Positions 52,056 through 60,325 of a stretch of 64,000 bases of DNA are shown here, one piece after another. The notes under the pieces were generated by a model. It did no database searches, was not told the origin of the DNA, and was given only the letters and a program-made list of their open reading frames with translations. Source of the stretch: an uncultured Collinsella sp. (GTDB taxonomy: Bacteria > Actinomycetota > Coriobacteriia > Coriobacteriales > Coriobacteriaceae); NCBI GenBank assembly GCA_902493515.1, contig CABUPE010000008.1, forward strand, positions 1 through 64,000, in the 5' to 3' direction. How positions within the stretch are numbered: position 1 is the first letter of the stretch; each line of letters opens with the position of its first letter. A program made the translations under genes and the position numbers.

Positions 52056-52108
52056 CAGATATTTCCATAGCAGATAAAAAGAATGCGTTGCATGAGCGGC
52101 TTCCTTTC
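52056..52108. repeat. Right attachment-site repeat (attR)
   Basis: 52062-52108 repeats 43720-43766 exactly (47 bp): a copy of the phosphatase start region with ribosome binding site but no downstream coding part. GC-rich chromosomal sequence resumes at 52109. Confidence 0.88.
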
Positions 52109-52126
52109 TAGGCGGTCGCGCAGGGC

Positions 52127-53497
52127 TTACAGACTGCTCTTGAGGCAGTTTGCTCCAATAAAGCCCGCTGCGTACAAGGGGAGGTGGCGCAGCTCGCGCC
52201 CGTCATCGGTTTCGCTGCGGGAAAAAATGTTCTCGGACAAAATGTAGGCATATGGCGATCGGGCTTTGTCCATAAACGACCCGAGGGTTCTCGCGCGCAC
52301 GTTACGTGCGGACTTTACTTCGACGGGCACAATTTCCATACGGTCGGTCTGAAGTAAAAAATCGAGCTCGCCGGTCGTCTTCCAAGACGACGGCGGCACC
52401 CAGTAATACGTCTGCAAGCTATTGCCCGAAAATGCTTGCATGACCGAGTTTTCCGCCAGGGCGCCTCGGAAGTCGGAAGATAGCGCTATGGCGGAATCCT
52501 CTTTGAGGTCGAGCCAGAGCCGCGGGTTGATGCCGAGTTTGTAGAACATGAGGCCGGTATCGAGAAGATAGACCTTAAAGAAACTTCCATCTTCGTCGTC
52601 GAAGGGAACGAGGGGAGGCTCGATGCCTTCGGTCAGGTTGTTGACCGATATGATGCCGGCGCCTTCGAGCCAGTCGAGCGGCTCGATAAGCTTGGCGCGA
52701 CGGCCTCCGCGTTCGACCTCGGAGTACTTGAATTTTTTTGTGGACGATCTCAGCAGCTGGGACGGAATGGAGCGCCAGACCTTGCGCGCCGCCACGCCGC
52801 TGATCCCGTTTTCGGGGTCGGTCATATCGGCGGTATAGGTCTCGTCGATTTCGCGCTGCTCGACGCGCGCATCCTCGATGGATAACGTCTTGCGATATGC
52901 GTTGACGGCGGCGGGCATGCCGCCCACGATCTGGTATCGATGAAACAGGCTGAGCGCGGCTTGGTGCGCGGCGTAGGTCTCGAGCGTGCCGGCGTGGGTA
53001 CGAATGGCATTGGCCATCTGCTCCTCGTCGAGCGCCCAGAGAAACTCCTCGAACGACATAGGATGCATGGTCTCTTGACGAACGCCGCTGGGAAAAGGCA
53101 ACTTGCGCTTGCGCGTGGCGACGCCGAGCTGACTGCCGGTCGCGCATATGCGCCAGCCCGAACCCGAAAAAAAGCGAAGCGAGTTGAGCGCCCGTTCGCA
53201 GAGCTGCACCTCGTCAAACAGGATGAAGGCGGTTTCTTTGCGAATGGGGGTGCGTTTATAGTCTGAGATTCGCGCCACGATGGCGTCAACGTCGTCGGTG
53301 GGACAGTCGAACAGCGGAGCGATCAGCTCAAGATCGGTCTGAAAGTCGAGTTTGACAAACGCATCGCCGGCGATTCGTCTGCCGATTTCCTCGGCAACGT
53401 ACGTTTTGCCTACGCGTCGCGCACCACGGATGAGGAGGGGGCGCGACGCGTCCTTTGTCGCCCATGATTCGATAACGGATTCGATTGATCTGCGCAT
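52127..53497 (-). CDS. AAA+ ATPase with C-terminal DUF4143 (second copy)
   Basis: A 456-residue member of the AAA_14/DUF4143 class. Walker A GARRVGKT at 25-32, Walker B FILFDEVQLCE near 92, sensor CATGSQLG near 117, and the C-terminal nuclease-like part (FRGALAENSVMQ, GELDFLLQTD, VPVEVKSAR). Function unknown; the class is often thought of as selfish or defence-related without proof. ATG 53497 lies in a promoter region packed with three copies of a 20-nt operator-like motif. It is only distantly similar to the 41795-43156 protein but keeps the same order of motifs. Confidence 0.88.
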   Translation of the reverse strand: MRRSIESVIESWATKDASRPLLIRGARRVGKTYVAEEIGRRIAGDAFVKLDFQTDLELIAPLFDCPTDDVDAIVARISDYKRTPIRKETAFILFDEVQLCERALNSLRFFSGSGWRICATGSQLGVATRKRKLPFPSGVRQETMHPMSFEEFLWALDEEQMANAIRTHAGTLETYAAHQAALSLFHRYQIVGGMPAAVNAYRKTLSIEDARVEQREIDETYTADMTDPENGISGVAARKVWRSIPSQLLRSSTKKFKYSEVERGGRRAKLIEPLDWLEGAGIISVNNLTEGIEPPLVPFDDEDGSFFKVYLLDTGLMFYKLGINPRLWLDLKEDSAIALSSDFRGALAENSVMQAFSGNSLQTYYWVPPSSWKTTGELDFLLQTDRMEIVPVEVKSARNVRARTLGSFMDKARSPYAYILSENIFSRSETDDGRELRHLPLYAAGFIGANCLKSSL

Positions 53498-53513
53498 GGG
53501 GCCGCCTTTCCAA

Positions 53514-53604
53514 TTTCGTGTACTTCAGATACATAGTTTAGTACGATTTCATGTACTTGGAATACACGAAATAGTGGAAAAGTGTGTATCTGAAGTACAC
53601 GAAA
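53514..53604 (-). promoter_or_regulatory. Three-copy operator-like repeat upstream of the second DUF4143 gene
   Basis: TTTCGTGTACTTCAGATACA at 53514-53533 recurs exactly, inverted, at 53585-53604; a variant (TTTCATGTACTTGGAATACA) starts at 53547, 33 nt after the first. Each copy is itself a dyad (GTGTA...TACAC). Confidence 0.72.
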
Positions 53605-53692
53605 TTGCACTGCTGGAGCTTGCAGGCGGATAAACACTACTCGTATGGGACGGTTTTCACCGGTTGCTCGCCACCTTGGGCTATGTTCGCCC

Positions 53693-54946
53693 CTATGCCT
53701 GCATCCGGGGCTGTGCTGATTGACGACGGCGCTCCCAGCGAGCCAACTTAATCGTCACCAGCGTGAGCGCCCAGGCCACAAGCGAGAACACGGCACCAAC
53801 CGCGCCAACGTAGGCAATGCCAACTCCGCTTACCACGGCGCCGCCCGCCGCGGTGCCAAACGAAATGCCGACATTAAACGCCATGGGCTCAACCGAACTC
53901 GCGAGTACCATCGACTTAGGATGGCGGTTGCGTGCCACGTCCATAAAGTGTGTGATGCACGACACCGAGAACAGGTACATAAGCATCGCCAAGCTAAAGA
54001 CAAAGACCAGCGCGAGCGGCATGGTACCGCCCACAGCAAATAGCCCGAGCAACGCCATGGCCTGCAGCACAAACGTAACCAGCAGCGCCTTCATGCCAAA
54101 ACGCGCGTCAATCCATCCGCCCAGGATGTTCGAGATCAGGCAGAACACGCCGTAGGCCATAAGCGTGGTACTGGCTTCGACCGTGCCCATGCCCAGCACC
54201 TGCTCAAGATAAGGCGTCACGTAGCCGTAGAACACATAGACCGACCCCACGCCAAACAAAAAGATAAGCATGCCGGTGATGATACTCGGCTCGCGCAGCA
54301 GACTCGCCTGCTCGCGAAAGGTGGCGGGCTCGTCGGTTTGCCCAGCGCGCGGCATAAACGCCACGAGCGCTCCGCAGATCAAAACGGCAAAGGTCAACGC
54401 GCCGTGCATGGCAACGTGCCAGTCGAGCGTGTCGGCCACAAACTTACCGATCGAGGTCACAAAGACCATCGCCACGGAAAACGCACCATATACTACCGAG
54501 ATGGCAAGCGAAGTTTGCTGCGGGGACAGAAGCTCAGGGATGTACGTCACGCCCACGGCGAGCAGCGCACCCGAGACAGAGCCCAGGACAATGCGTGAGA
54601 TAAACAGTACCTGGAAGTTGGGAGCCAACGCCATGACCAGGTTGCCGAGCACAAAGACGACGCTATAGCACACGAGCAGCTGGTAGCGGCGGAATCGCCC
54701 CGTGCTGAGCGCGAGCACCGGCGTCGCGATAGCGTAGACGAGCGCAAACACGCTGATGAGCTGGCCCGCAGTGGCAAGTGATATGCCGAGTTCCGTTGCC
54801 AAGTCGCTTTCGATGCCGATGACCACGAACTCGGAGCAGCCGAGCGAGAATCCCAACAGCACGAGCAGCGCCAGGCAGAGCTTGGTGCGCGCGGGGGAGA
54901 GCGCGGCGGCGGTTGGCTTACTTTTAGGCGTGGTTGCGGCGGTCAA
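53693..54946 (-). CDS. MFS efflux transporter, AraJ/DHA1-like
   Basis: A 417-residue permease with twelve hydrophobic segments. GCSEFVVIGIESDLATELGI split in the first helix and loop and LSTGRFRRYQLLV in the loop between helices 2 and 3 are typical of the DHA1 (arabinose efflux/multidrug) group. TTG 54946 was chosen because GGAG lies 8 nt upstream; the frame is open to 55033, but that extension runs through a TGTGACAAAGGGA repeat and is unlikely to be coding. Monocistronic; likely exports a sugar or drug, unspecified. Confidence 0.85.
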   Translation of the reverse strand: MTAATTPKSKPTAAALSPARTKLCLALLVLLGFSLGCSEFVVIGIESDLATELGISLATAGQLISVFALVYAIATPVLALSTGRFRRYQLLVCYSVVFVLGNLVMALAPNFQVLFISRIVLGSVSGALLAVGVTYIPELLSPQQTSLAISVVYGAFSVAMVFVTSIGKFVADTLDWHVAMHGALTFAVLICGALVAFMPRAGQTDEPATFREQASLLREPSIITGMLIFLFGVGSVYVFYGYVTPYLEQVLGMGTVEASTTLMAYGVFCLISNILGGWIDARFGMKALLVTFVLQAMALLGLFAVGGTMPLALVFVFSLAMLMYLFSVSCITHFMDVARNRHPKSMVLASSVEPMAFNVGISFGTAAGGAVVSGVGIAYVGAVGAVFSLVAWALTLVTIKLARWERRRQSAQPRMQA

Positions 54947-55002
54947 GGTTGTCACTCCAATGTCGCATGAATAAGCGGGATTCAATCCCTGCAACTCTAA
55001 CA

Positions 55003-55037
55003 GAATGTGACAAAGGGGCAGTCTCTTTGTCACATTC
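55003..55037. repeat. TGTGACAAAGGGA-family inverted repeat
   Basis: GAATGTGACAAAGGG...CTCTTTGTCACATTC, upstream of the MFS gene. Confidence 0.83.
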
Positions 55038-55055
55038 GCGGCGTGGCTGCCGCCT

Positions 55056-55120
55056 AAACCGTCACAACATTCGATGAAAATCTCGAAAACGAGGAAAAAC
55101 GTCGAATGTTGTGACGGTTT
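55056..55120. repeat. Perfect 19-bp inverted repeat
   Basis: AAACCGTCACAACATTCGA (55056-55074) and its exact complement (55102-55120), between the divergent MFS and membrane-protein genes. Confidence 0.83.
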
Positions 55121-55206
55121 TCGTGTCCGGCGCGGGTGAGCTTCGGTGCCGTCTGGGGGTATAAGACTAGCGAGTGTTTATTTGCGAGGCCTAAGGGGCG
55201 CCCCGT

Positions 55207-56076
55207 ATGGATATCGATAACTTTGAATGGTGGTATAGCGAGGGCGAGGCTCCGGACGAGGAGTGGGACGAGCCCGCGTCGCGTGACGTGTCGAGCGACG
55301 AGGACGAGACCGGCAACGATGCCGCTGTCGAGCCTGATGCCGCCTCCGATGCCGCCGAGCCCCTGACCTTTGAGCAGGCTTGGGCCCAAGCCGAGGCCGA
55401 TGAAGCTAAGGCCGATGCCACGGCCACACTCGGTGAGCCGGCGGACATGTCCATCTCGCCGGCAAAGATCCCGCAGCCGCGTCACACCATCGACCCCGAC
55501 AGCACGGCATCCTTCAGCATTCTCGACGTGCCCGCGCAAGGCGCCCAGGCGCCTGCGCCCACACATCGCCCCGACCTGGCTCGTGAGGAAGACGCGGGTC
55601 GCCGTTCTCCGCTCGGCCCCATCCTCATCGCCTTCATGGCCGGCGTTATCGCCTGCTCGGCAATCGGTAGCGTTTGGAGCCATGTCGAGCAGCAGCGTCA
55701 AGACGCCGCCAAGGTCGAGATGTCTGTCGAGCAATCGCTCAGCCGCACGCGCTCGGTACATGTGTCGGTCGAGGTCAAGGACGGCGCGATGTGGGACACC
55801 GCGCGTGGCGACAGCCAAATGCTCATCCACATCGTGGGGCGTACGCTCAAAGGGCAGACGATTGACGAGTATCAATACGTCAATTCCGCTGGTGACGGCA
55901 TCGAGCTCAAGCCCGGCGACTACGAGCTCACCGTCGACGAACCGCCCGTCGCCACCGACGGCACGCGCTTCCGCGCCTCAAAGCGCATGGTTCCCGTGAG
56001 CTTTAACTCGCAGGCGCCCGATACGGTCGATAGCACTCCGCAGGGCGGGTTTGACCTTTACGTAGATACCCAGTAG
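55207..56076 (+). CDS. Single-pass membrane protein with acidic cytosolic half
   Basis: A 289-residue protein of unknown function. Residues 1-135 are strongly acidic and Ala/Asp/Glu-rich, apparently disordered, starting MDIDNFEWWYSEGE. One membrane segment (about 137-160, GPILIAFMAGVIACSAIG) follows, then a short coiled segment (VEQQRQDAAKVEMSVEQSL) and a beta-rich outer domain of about 100 residues with a carboxypeptidase-regulatory or Ig-like feel (LKPGDYELTVDEPPV). The topology (N inside, C outside) suggests a surface sensor or anchor. Single gene. Confidence 0.75.
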   Translation: MDIDNFEWWYSEGEAPDEEWDEPASRDVSSDEDETGNDAAVEPDAASDAAEPLTFEQAWAQAEADEAKADATATLGEPADMSISPAKIPQPRHTIDPDSTASFSILDVPAQGAQAPAPTHRPDLAREEDAGRRSPLGPILIAFMAGVIACSAIGSVWSHVEQQRQDAAKVEMSVEQSLSRTRSVHVSVEVKDGAMWDTARGDSQMLIHIVGRTLKGQTIDEYQYVNSAGDGIELKPGDYELTVDEPPVATDGTRFRASKRMVPVSFNSQAPDTVDSTPQGGFDLYVDTQ

Positions 56077-56189
56077 GCGCTCGCCGCTCATTCCGCTATG
56101 GCTACTCAATAATCGCCTGCCGTCCCGTCCCGCCGCCAAGAGTGGGACAATAGCCCTCGACACTATTGTTTACCTTTGGAGGAAGTAGC

Positions 56190-57083
56190 ATGTCTACCGT
56201 CACTACTATCAAGCGCGGCGGCCTCACCGCGGCCATCGATTCCATGGGCGCCCAGCTCACGAGCCTTGCCCTCAACGGCAACGAGTATCTGTGGCAGGGC
56301 GACCCCGCCTTTTGGGGCAAGCATGCGCCCATCCTGTTCCCCATTGTGGGCTCGCTGCGCAACAACACGGCGACGTCTGCGGCTGGCACCTGCGAGATGC
56401 CGCGCCACGGCCTCGCGCGCATCGTCGAGCACAAGCTGGTCGAGGTTTCGGAGGACGGCTCCTCGGTAACGTACGAGATCACCGACACGCTCGAGTCGCT
56501 CAAGGCCTTTCCGTTCCACTTTAAGCTCAACATGACCTATGCCCTGACTGGTGACGCCACACTTACCCAGACCTTTGCCGTCACCAATACCGGCGACGTG
56601 GACCTGCCGTTCTCGGTGGGCGGCCACCCCGCATTTAACGTACCTGCTCCCGGTGCCGAGGACGAGGCGTTCGAGGATTACGAGCTGGCATTTACCGAGG
56701 CTTGGACCAACGAGGCCCCCATCATCACGCCCGATGGCCTCATGACGTTCGAGGGTAGCTACAAGGCTCCCGATAACTCGGACGTGCTGCCCATCACGCA
56801 CCGCAGCTTCGATAACGACGCCATCATGTTCACCGATACCCCGGGCTCCACGCTCACGCTGCGCGGCCGCAAGTCGGGCCACGGCGTCAAGATCGACTTT
56901 GAGGGCTTTAAGTACATCGGCGTGTGGTCTGCCGCCAACGACGCCCCGTTTGTGGCGCTCGAGCCTTGGACCGGTCACACCACCATGTCCACCGAGGACG
57001 ACGTCTTTGAGCACAAGGTCAACACCATCACCTTGGCCCCCGGCGCTACCGATAAACGCAGCTTTAGCGTCACCTTGCTCTAG
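56190..57083 (+). CDS. Aldose-1-epimerase family protein
   Basis: A 297-residue protein with the galactose-mutarotase beta-sandwich. Signatures: LWQGDPAFWGKHAPILFP near 34, MPRHGLAR near 71 (catalytic His) and VGGHPAFNVP near 142 (second His); a conserved Glu lies near the C-terminus (ALEPW). This is the LacX/YihR-like branch. Such proteins interconvert anomers of free or phosphorylated hexoses. GGAGG lies 7 nt before ATG 56190. Monocistronic, closed by a strong terminator. Confidence 0.9.
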   Translation: MSTVTTIKRGGLTAAIDSMGAQLTSLALNGNEYLWQGDPAFWGKHAPILFPIVGSLRNNTATSAAGTCEMPRHGLARIVEHKLVEVSEDGSSVTYEITDTLESLKAFPFHFKLNMTYALTGDATLTQTFAVTNTGDVDLPFSVGGHPAFNVPAPGAEDEAFEDYELAFTEAWTNEAPIITPDGLMTFEGSYKAPDNSDVLPITHRSFDNDAIMFTDTPGSTLTLRGRKSGHGVKIDFEGFKYIGVWSAANDAPFVALEPWTGHTTMSTEDDVFEHKVNTITLAPGATDKRSFSVTLL

Positions 57084-57140
57084 AGGTTCCGCCGCTCGGT
57101 CGATGCTGCGCGCCGTCCAGAGCGATAATTTGTCATTCAA

Positions 57141-57181
57141 AAGGCAAGGCATGACCAGAAGGTTTATGCCTTGCCTTTTTC
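57141..57181 (+). terminator. Terminator of the epimerase gene
   Basis: AAGGCAAGGCAT (57141-57152) and ATGCCTTGCCTT (57166-57177) followed by TTTC. Confidence 0.9.
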
Positions 57182-57186
57182 ATGCC

Positions 57187-57242
57187 TAGTCGTTGGGGAC
57201 GTTCTTGTTTGACTAGTCGTTTAAGAACGTCCCCAACGACTA
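57187..57242. repeat. Perfect 20-bp inverted repeat
   Basis: TAGTCGTTGGGGACGTTCTT (57187-57206) and its exact complement (57223-57242), directly after the epimerase terminator; another single-copy palindrome of the kind found at most gene junctions here. Confidence 0.85.
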
Positions 57243-57360
57243 TCAATCGTTTTCAGTTCGTAAACTTGTATATATGCATTTATATATGCATTTGCTGGAG
57301 GTAGCGCTGAGCGGTATCCTGTTACGTCGTTAGCATACGATTCAACAGGGAAGGCAGATT

Positions 57361-58287
57361 ATGCATTCTCCCCATCAACGCGACGCGCATCCACAGCCGG
57401 TATGCAGTCGTCGCATCTTTTTGGGTAGCGCTCTCGCCGCGAGTGCTACCGTCGTTGCCGGCGCGCTCGCCGGCTGTCAGCGCCCTTCCACGCTCAAGGT
57501 GGTTCAGCCCACGACGGGCGGCGGTCGCGACGACCTGTCCGATTCTGTGATCGGCAAGGATAAGATTCGCATCGGCATGGAGGCGGCCTACGCCCCGTAC
57601 AACTGGCAGGTTTCCGAAGCCAGTGAGTACACCATCCCCATCGACAACGTGCGGGGCGCCTATGCCGATGGCTACGACGTGCAGATCGCCAAGATCGTCT
57701 GCAAGGCCCTCGGTGGCGAGCCCGTTGCCGTCAAGCAGAGCTTCTCGGGCCTTATCGATTCGCTCAACAACGGCCAGATCGACCTCATCATTGCCGGCAT
57801 GAGCGCCACGCCCGAGCGTGAGGAGTCGGTCGGCTTTTCCGACCCGTACTTCATTGGCTACTTTGGCCTGTTCGTAAAAGAGGGATCCCCCTACCAAAAC
57901 GCTACCAAGCTCAGCGACTTTAGCGGTGCCACGGTACTCGGCCAAAAGGACACCATGCTTGACACCGTCATCGACGAGATCCCGGGCGTTGTCCACAAGA
58001 ACCCGGTCGATTCGGTTCCCACGGTGTTTTCGAACCTGCTGCAGGGTACCTGTGACGCCGTGACGTACAACACCGAGAACGAGAAGGGCTATATGGCCCA
58101 AAATCCGGGCATTGTCCCCATTCATTTTGCCGAGGGCGAGGGCTTTAAGCAGGAGGTCACGGCAAACGTCGGCTGCCGCAAGGGCTCGGACAAGCTGCTT
58201 AAGCTCATCGATAAGACACTCAAGGGCATTAGCCAAGAGGAGCGCGACCAAATGTGGGACGCGTGCCTCGACCGTCAGCCGGCATAG
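57361..58287 (+). CDS. Amino-acid ABC transporter substrate-binding lipoprotein
   Basis: A 308-residue extracytoplasmic binding protein of family 3 (SBP_bac_3). The leader has twin Arg (CSRRIFLGSALAAS) and a lipobox LAGC with Cys39, so it is a lipoprotein, possibly Tat-exported. IRIGMEAAYAPYNW near 73, GLIDSLNNGQIDLIIAGMS near 128 and FSDPYF near 158 are typical of polar amino-acid binders; an insertion (SEASEYTIPIDNVRG) follows the first motif. Forms an importer with the next two genes; the ligand cannot be specified. Confidence 0.92.
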   Translation: MHSPHQRDAHPQPVCSRRIFLGSALAASATVVAGALAGCQRPSTLKVVQPTTGGGRDDLSDSVIGKDKIRIGMEAAYAPYNWQVSEASEYTIPIDNVRGAYADGYDVQIAKIVCKALGGEPVAVKQSFSGLIDSLNNGQIDLIIAGMSATPEREESVGFSDPYFIGYFGLFVKEGSPYQNATKLSDFSGATVLGQKDTMLDTVIDEIPGVVHKNPVDSVPTVFSNLLQGTCDAVTYNTENEKGYMAQNPGIVPIHFAEGEGFKQEVTANVGCRKGSDKLLKLIDKTLKGISQEERDQMWDACLDRQPA

Positions 58288-58296
58288 GGAGGCAGC

Positions 58297-59445
58297 ATGA
58301 AAACCATCAATCGCCTGGCCTCCTTTATCAAGGCCGACCACCGTTATGTGTACCTGGGCACGAGCGTTATCGCGGCGCTCGGCCTGGCGTTTAGCCAACG
58401 CAACCCCACGTCGCTGAGCTTCTTGGCGCCTACGGGCGTGTTCCAAGACTGCCTCTGGGCGATCCTTTGGGCGTGGCTCGTCGTGTCGGCGGCGGCGCTG
58501 GTCACCAAGCTCATGCACTGGAACGACTATCGCGAAACGTCGCCGTTCGCATCCGAGCGTTTCCGTCGTGGCGCACGCTTGGGCAGCTATGTTGTGGTCG
58601 CCATCGCGGCGATCTTCTTTATCGACCGTTGCGTCATGTCGTTTATCGACCTGGTGCAGGTGAGCATTGTCTCGGATTCCAACCCCAGCGACTTTTTGTC
58701 GAGCCTGGTCTACATGACCTACAAGAGCGGGGATTTCTTTGTCCGCGGCATCGAGATCACCATCGCACTTGCGACCTTCGGCACCGTCATCGCCTTTTTC
58801 CTGGCGCTGCTCTTCGTGTTTTTGCGCATTCAGACCTTCGATCGCGTGGATAACGACCTGGTGCGCTTCTTTAAGAGTATCGGCCGCGGCTTTGCGACCG
58901 TCTACTCCACCATCGTGCGCGGCACGCCCATGATGGTTCAGGGCCTGCTCATCTATTACGCGGGCTTCACCGTTTTGCGCGGTATGGGCTTCGAGACCGC
59001 CCAGGCCAACCAGATCTGGAGTACCTTCACCGCTGGCCTCGTCACCATCTCGCTCAACTCCACCGCCTACATGATGGAGGTCCTGCGCGGCGGCATCGAG
59101 TCCATCGATCCCGGTCAGGCCGAGGCGGCGCGCTCGCTGGGTCTTTCGCAGTGGCAGGCTATGCGCAAGGTCGTGTTCCCCCAGGGCATTAAAAACGCGA
59201 TTCCGGCGCTCACCAACGAGCTCATCATCAACATCAAGGATTCGTCGGTGCTCTCGGTCATCGGCGTGTTTGACCTCATGTACGCTACCACCACCGTCGC
59301 CGGCGTGTACTACCGCCAGATGGAGGTCTACTGCGTGGCGCTCGTGGTCTACCTGATCTTGACGCTCGTGGCGAGCCGCCTGCTCGAGGCCTTTGGCAAA
59401 AAGCTCGGCGCCGAGGCTCCGGTCACGCTGCCCAGCTCCAACTAG
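58297..59445 (+). CDS. Amino-acid ABC transporter permease
   Basis: A 382-residue membrane protein. A non-standard N-terminal third with three hydrophobic segments precedes the His/Glu/Gln-type permease domain (about 155-370). That domain carries the EAA loop GGIESIDPGQAEAARSLGLS that contacts the ATPase and the family motif TVYSTIVRGTPMMVQGLL. The usual length is about 220-250, so the extra N-terminal part is notable, though similar long forms occur in Coriobacteriia and Firmicutes. Starts 9 nt after the binding-protein gene; AGGGAGG precedes ATG 58297. Confidence 0.92.
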   Translation: MKTINRLASFIKADHRYVYLGTSVIAALGLAFSQRNPTSLSFLAPTGVFQDCLWAILWAWLVVSAAALVTKLMHWNDYRETSPFASERFRRGARLGSYVVVAIAAIFFIDRCVMSFIDLVQVSIVSDSNPSDFLSSLVYMTYKSGDFFVRGIEITIALATFGTVIAFFLALLFVFLRIQTFDRVDNDLVRFFKSIGRGFATVYSTIVRGTPMMVQGLLIYYAGFTVLRGMGFETAQANQIWSTFTAGLVTISLNSTAYMMEVLRGGIESIDPGQAEAARSLGLSQWQAMRKVVFPQGIKNAIPALTNELIINIKDSSVLSVIGVFDLMYATTTVAGVYYRQMEVYCVALVVYLILTLVASRLLEAFGKKLGAEAPVTLPSSN

Positions 59446-59467
59446 GCTCAAGACGAGGAGAATCATC

Positions 59468-60253
59468 ATGGCAGATACCACTACCACCGGCGCTGTGGCC
59501 GCCGCACAAACTAAAGAGTCGCTCATCCGCGTCGAGGGCCTGCGCAAGAGCTTCGGCTCGCTCGAGGTACTCAAGGGTATCGACTTGTCCGTCAATCCTG
59601 GCGAGGTCGTCACCATTATCGGCGCTTCGGGTTCGGGTAAATCGACCTTTCTGCGCTGCCTCAATCTGCTCGAGACCCCGGACGCGGGCCATATCTGGTT
59701 CCATGGCCAGGACCTCACGGCCGAGCGCTGCAACATTAACAAGCTGCGTGAGGACATCGGCATGGTGTTCCAGGGCTTTAACCTGTTCAACAACATGGAC
59801 GTGCTCGACAACTGTACGCTCGCGCCCGTCACGCTCAAAAAGATGGGCAAGGTCGAGGCTGAAAAAATTGCGATGGAGCATCTGACGAGCGTGGGACTCG
59901 AAAAGTTCGCGCACGCCGCCGTGGGTCGCCTGTCCGGCGGCCAAAAGCAGCGCGTGGCCATCGCCCGCGCCCTGTGCATGAACCCGCAGATTATGCTGTT
60001 CGACGAGCCGACCTCCGCACTCGACCCCGAGATCGTGGGAGAGGTGCTCGAGGTCATGCGCAAGCTCGCTGCCGACGGCATGACCATGGTCGTCGTCACG
60101 CACGAGATGGCCTTTGCCCGCACGGTGTCCGACCGCGTGGTCTTTATGGACAAGGGCGTGGTGCTCGAGGACGCCGCTCCGGCCGAGCTCTTCGGCAACC
60201 CCAAGCACCAGCGCACCCGCGAGTTTCTCTCGCGTTATCTCGAGGACAAATAA
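59468..60253 (+). CDS. Amino-acid ABC transporter ATP-binding protein
   Basis: A 261-residue ATPase of the GlnQ/HisP type. Walker A GASGSGKST at 52-60, Q-loop GMVFQGFNLF, signature RLSGGQKQR near 156, Walker B IMLFDEPTSALDPE and H-loop VVVTHEMAFA. A 20-residue Thr/Ala lead precedes the domain. ATG 59468 has GAGGAGA upstream. Powers uptake through the adjacent permease, probably as a homodimer. The operon continues 72 nt later with an M20 peptidase. Confidence 0.94.
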   Translation: MADTTTTGAVAAAQTKESLIRVEGLRKSFGSLEVLKGIDLSVNPGEVVTIIGASGSGKSTFLRCLNLLETPDAGHIWFHGQDLTAERCNINKLREDIGMVFQGFNLFNNMDVLDNCTLAPVTLKKMGKVEAEKIAMEHLTSVGLEKFAHAAVGRLSGGQKQRVAIARALCMNPQIMLFDEPTSALDPEIVGEVLEVMRKLAADGMTMVVVTHEMAFARTVSDRVVFMDKGVVLEDAAPAELFGNPKHQRTREFLSRYLEDK

Positions 60254-60325
60254 CCGACCGCAAACGCTTATGTGGCAGGGCCGCTCCGGTGGGGCGGCCC
60301 TCGTCATCACGATCGAAAGGACGTT

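Larger units (their letters stand above)
43767..52108. mobile_element. 8.3-kb integrative element with integrase, AEP primase-helicase and serine recombinase
   Basis: Bounded by a 47-bp direct repeat (43720-43766 and 52062-52108) and much more AT-rich than the flanks from about 43832 to 52055. Contents in order: Tn916-type integrase (-), secreted Cys-motif protein (-), primase-helicase (-), serine recombinase (+), acidic membrane-anchored protein (-) and small zinc-ribbon protein (-). The integrase sits at the left end, and short arm-type repeats (AGTAGTAAAAA) lie near both ends. No relaxase, capsid, portal or terminase gene is seen, so it is either a phage-satellite-like element or a plasmid-like integrative element moved by a helper. 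The two structured leader RNAs are unique to it within this window. Confidence 0.87.

Noticed and set aside
54947..55033. N-terminal extension of the MFS transporter
   Set aside because: It would translate through a TGTGACAAAGGGA inverted repeat; TTG 54946 has a correctly spaced GGAG.
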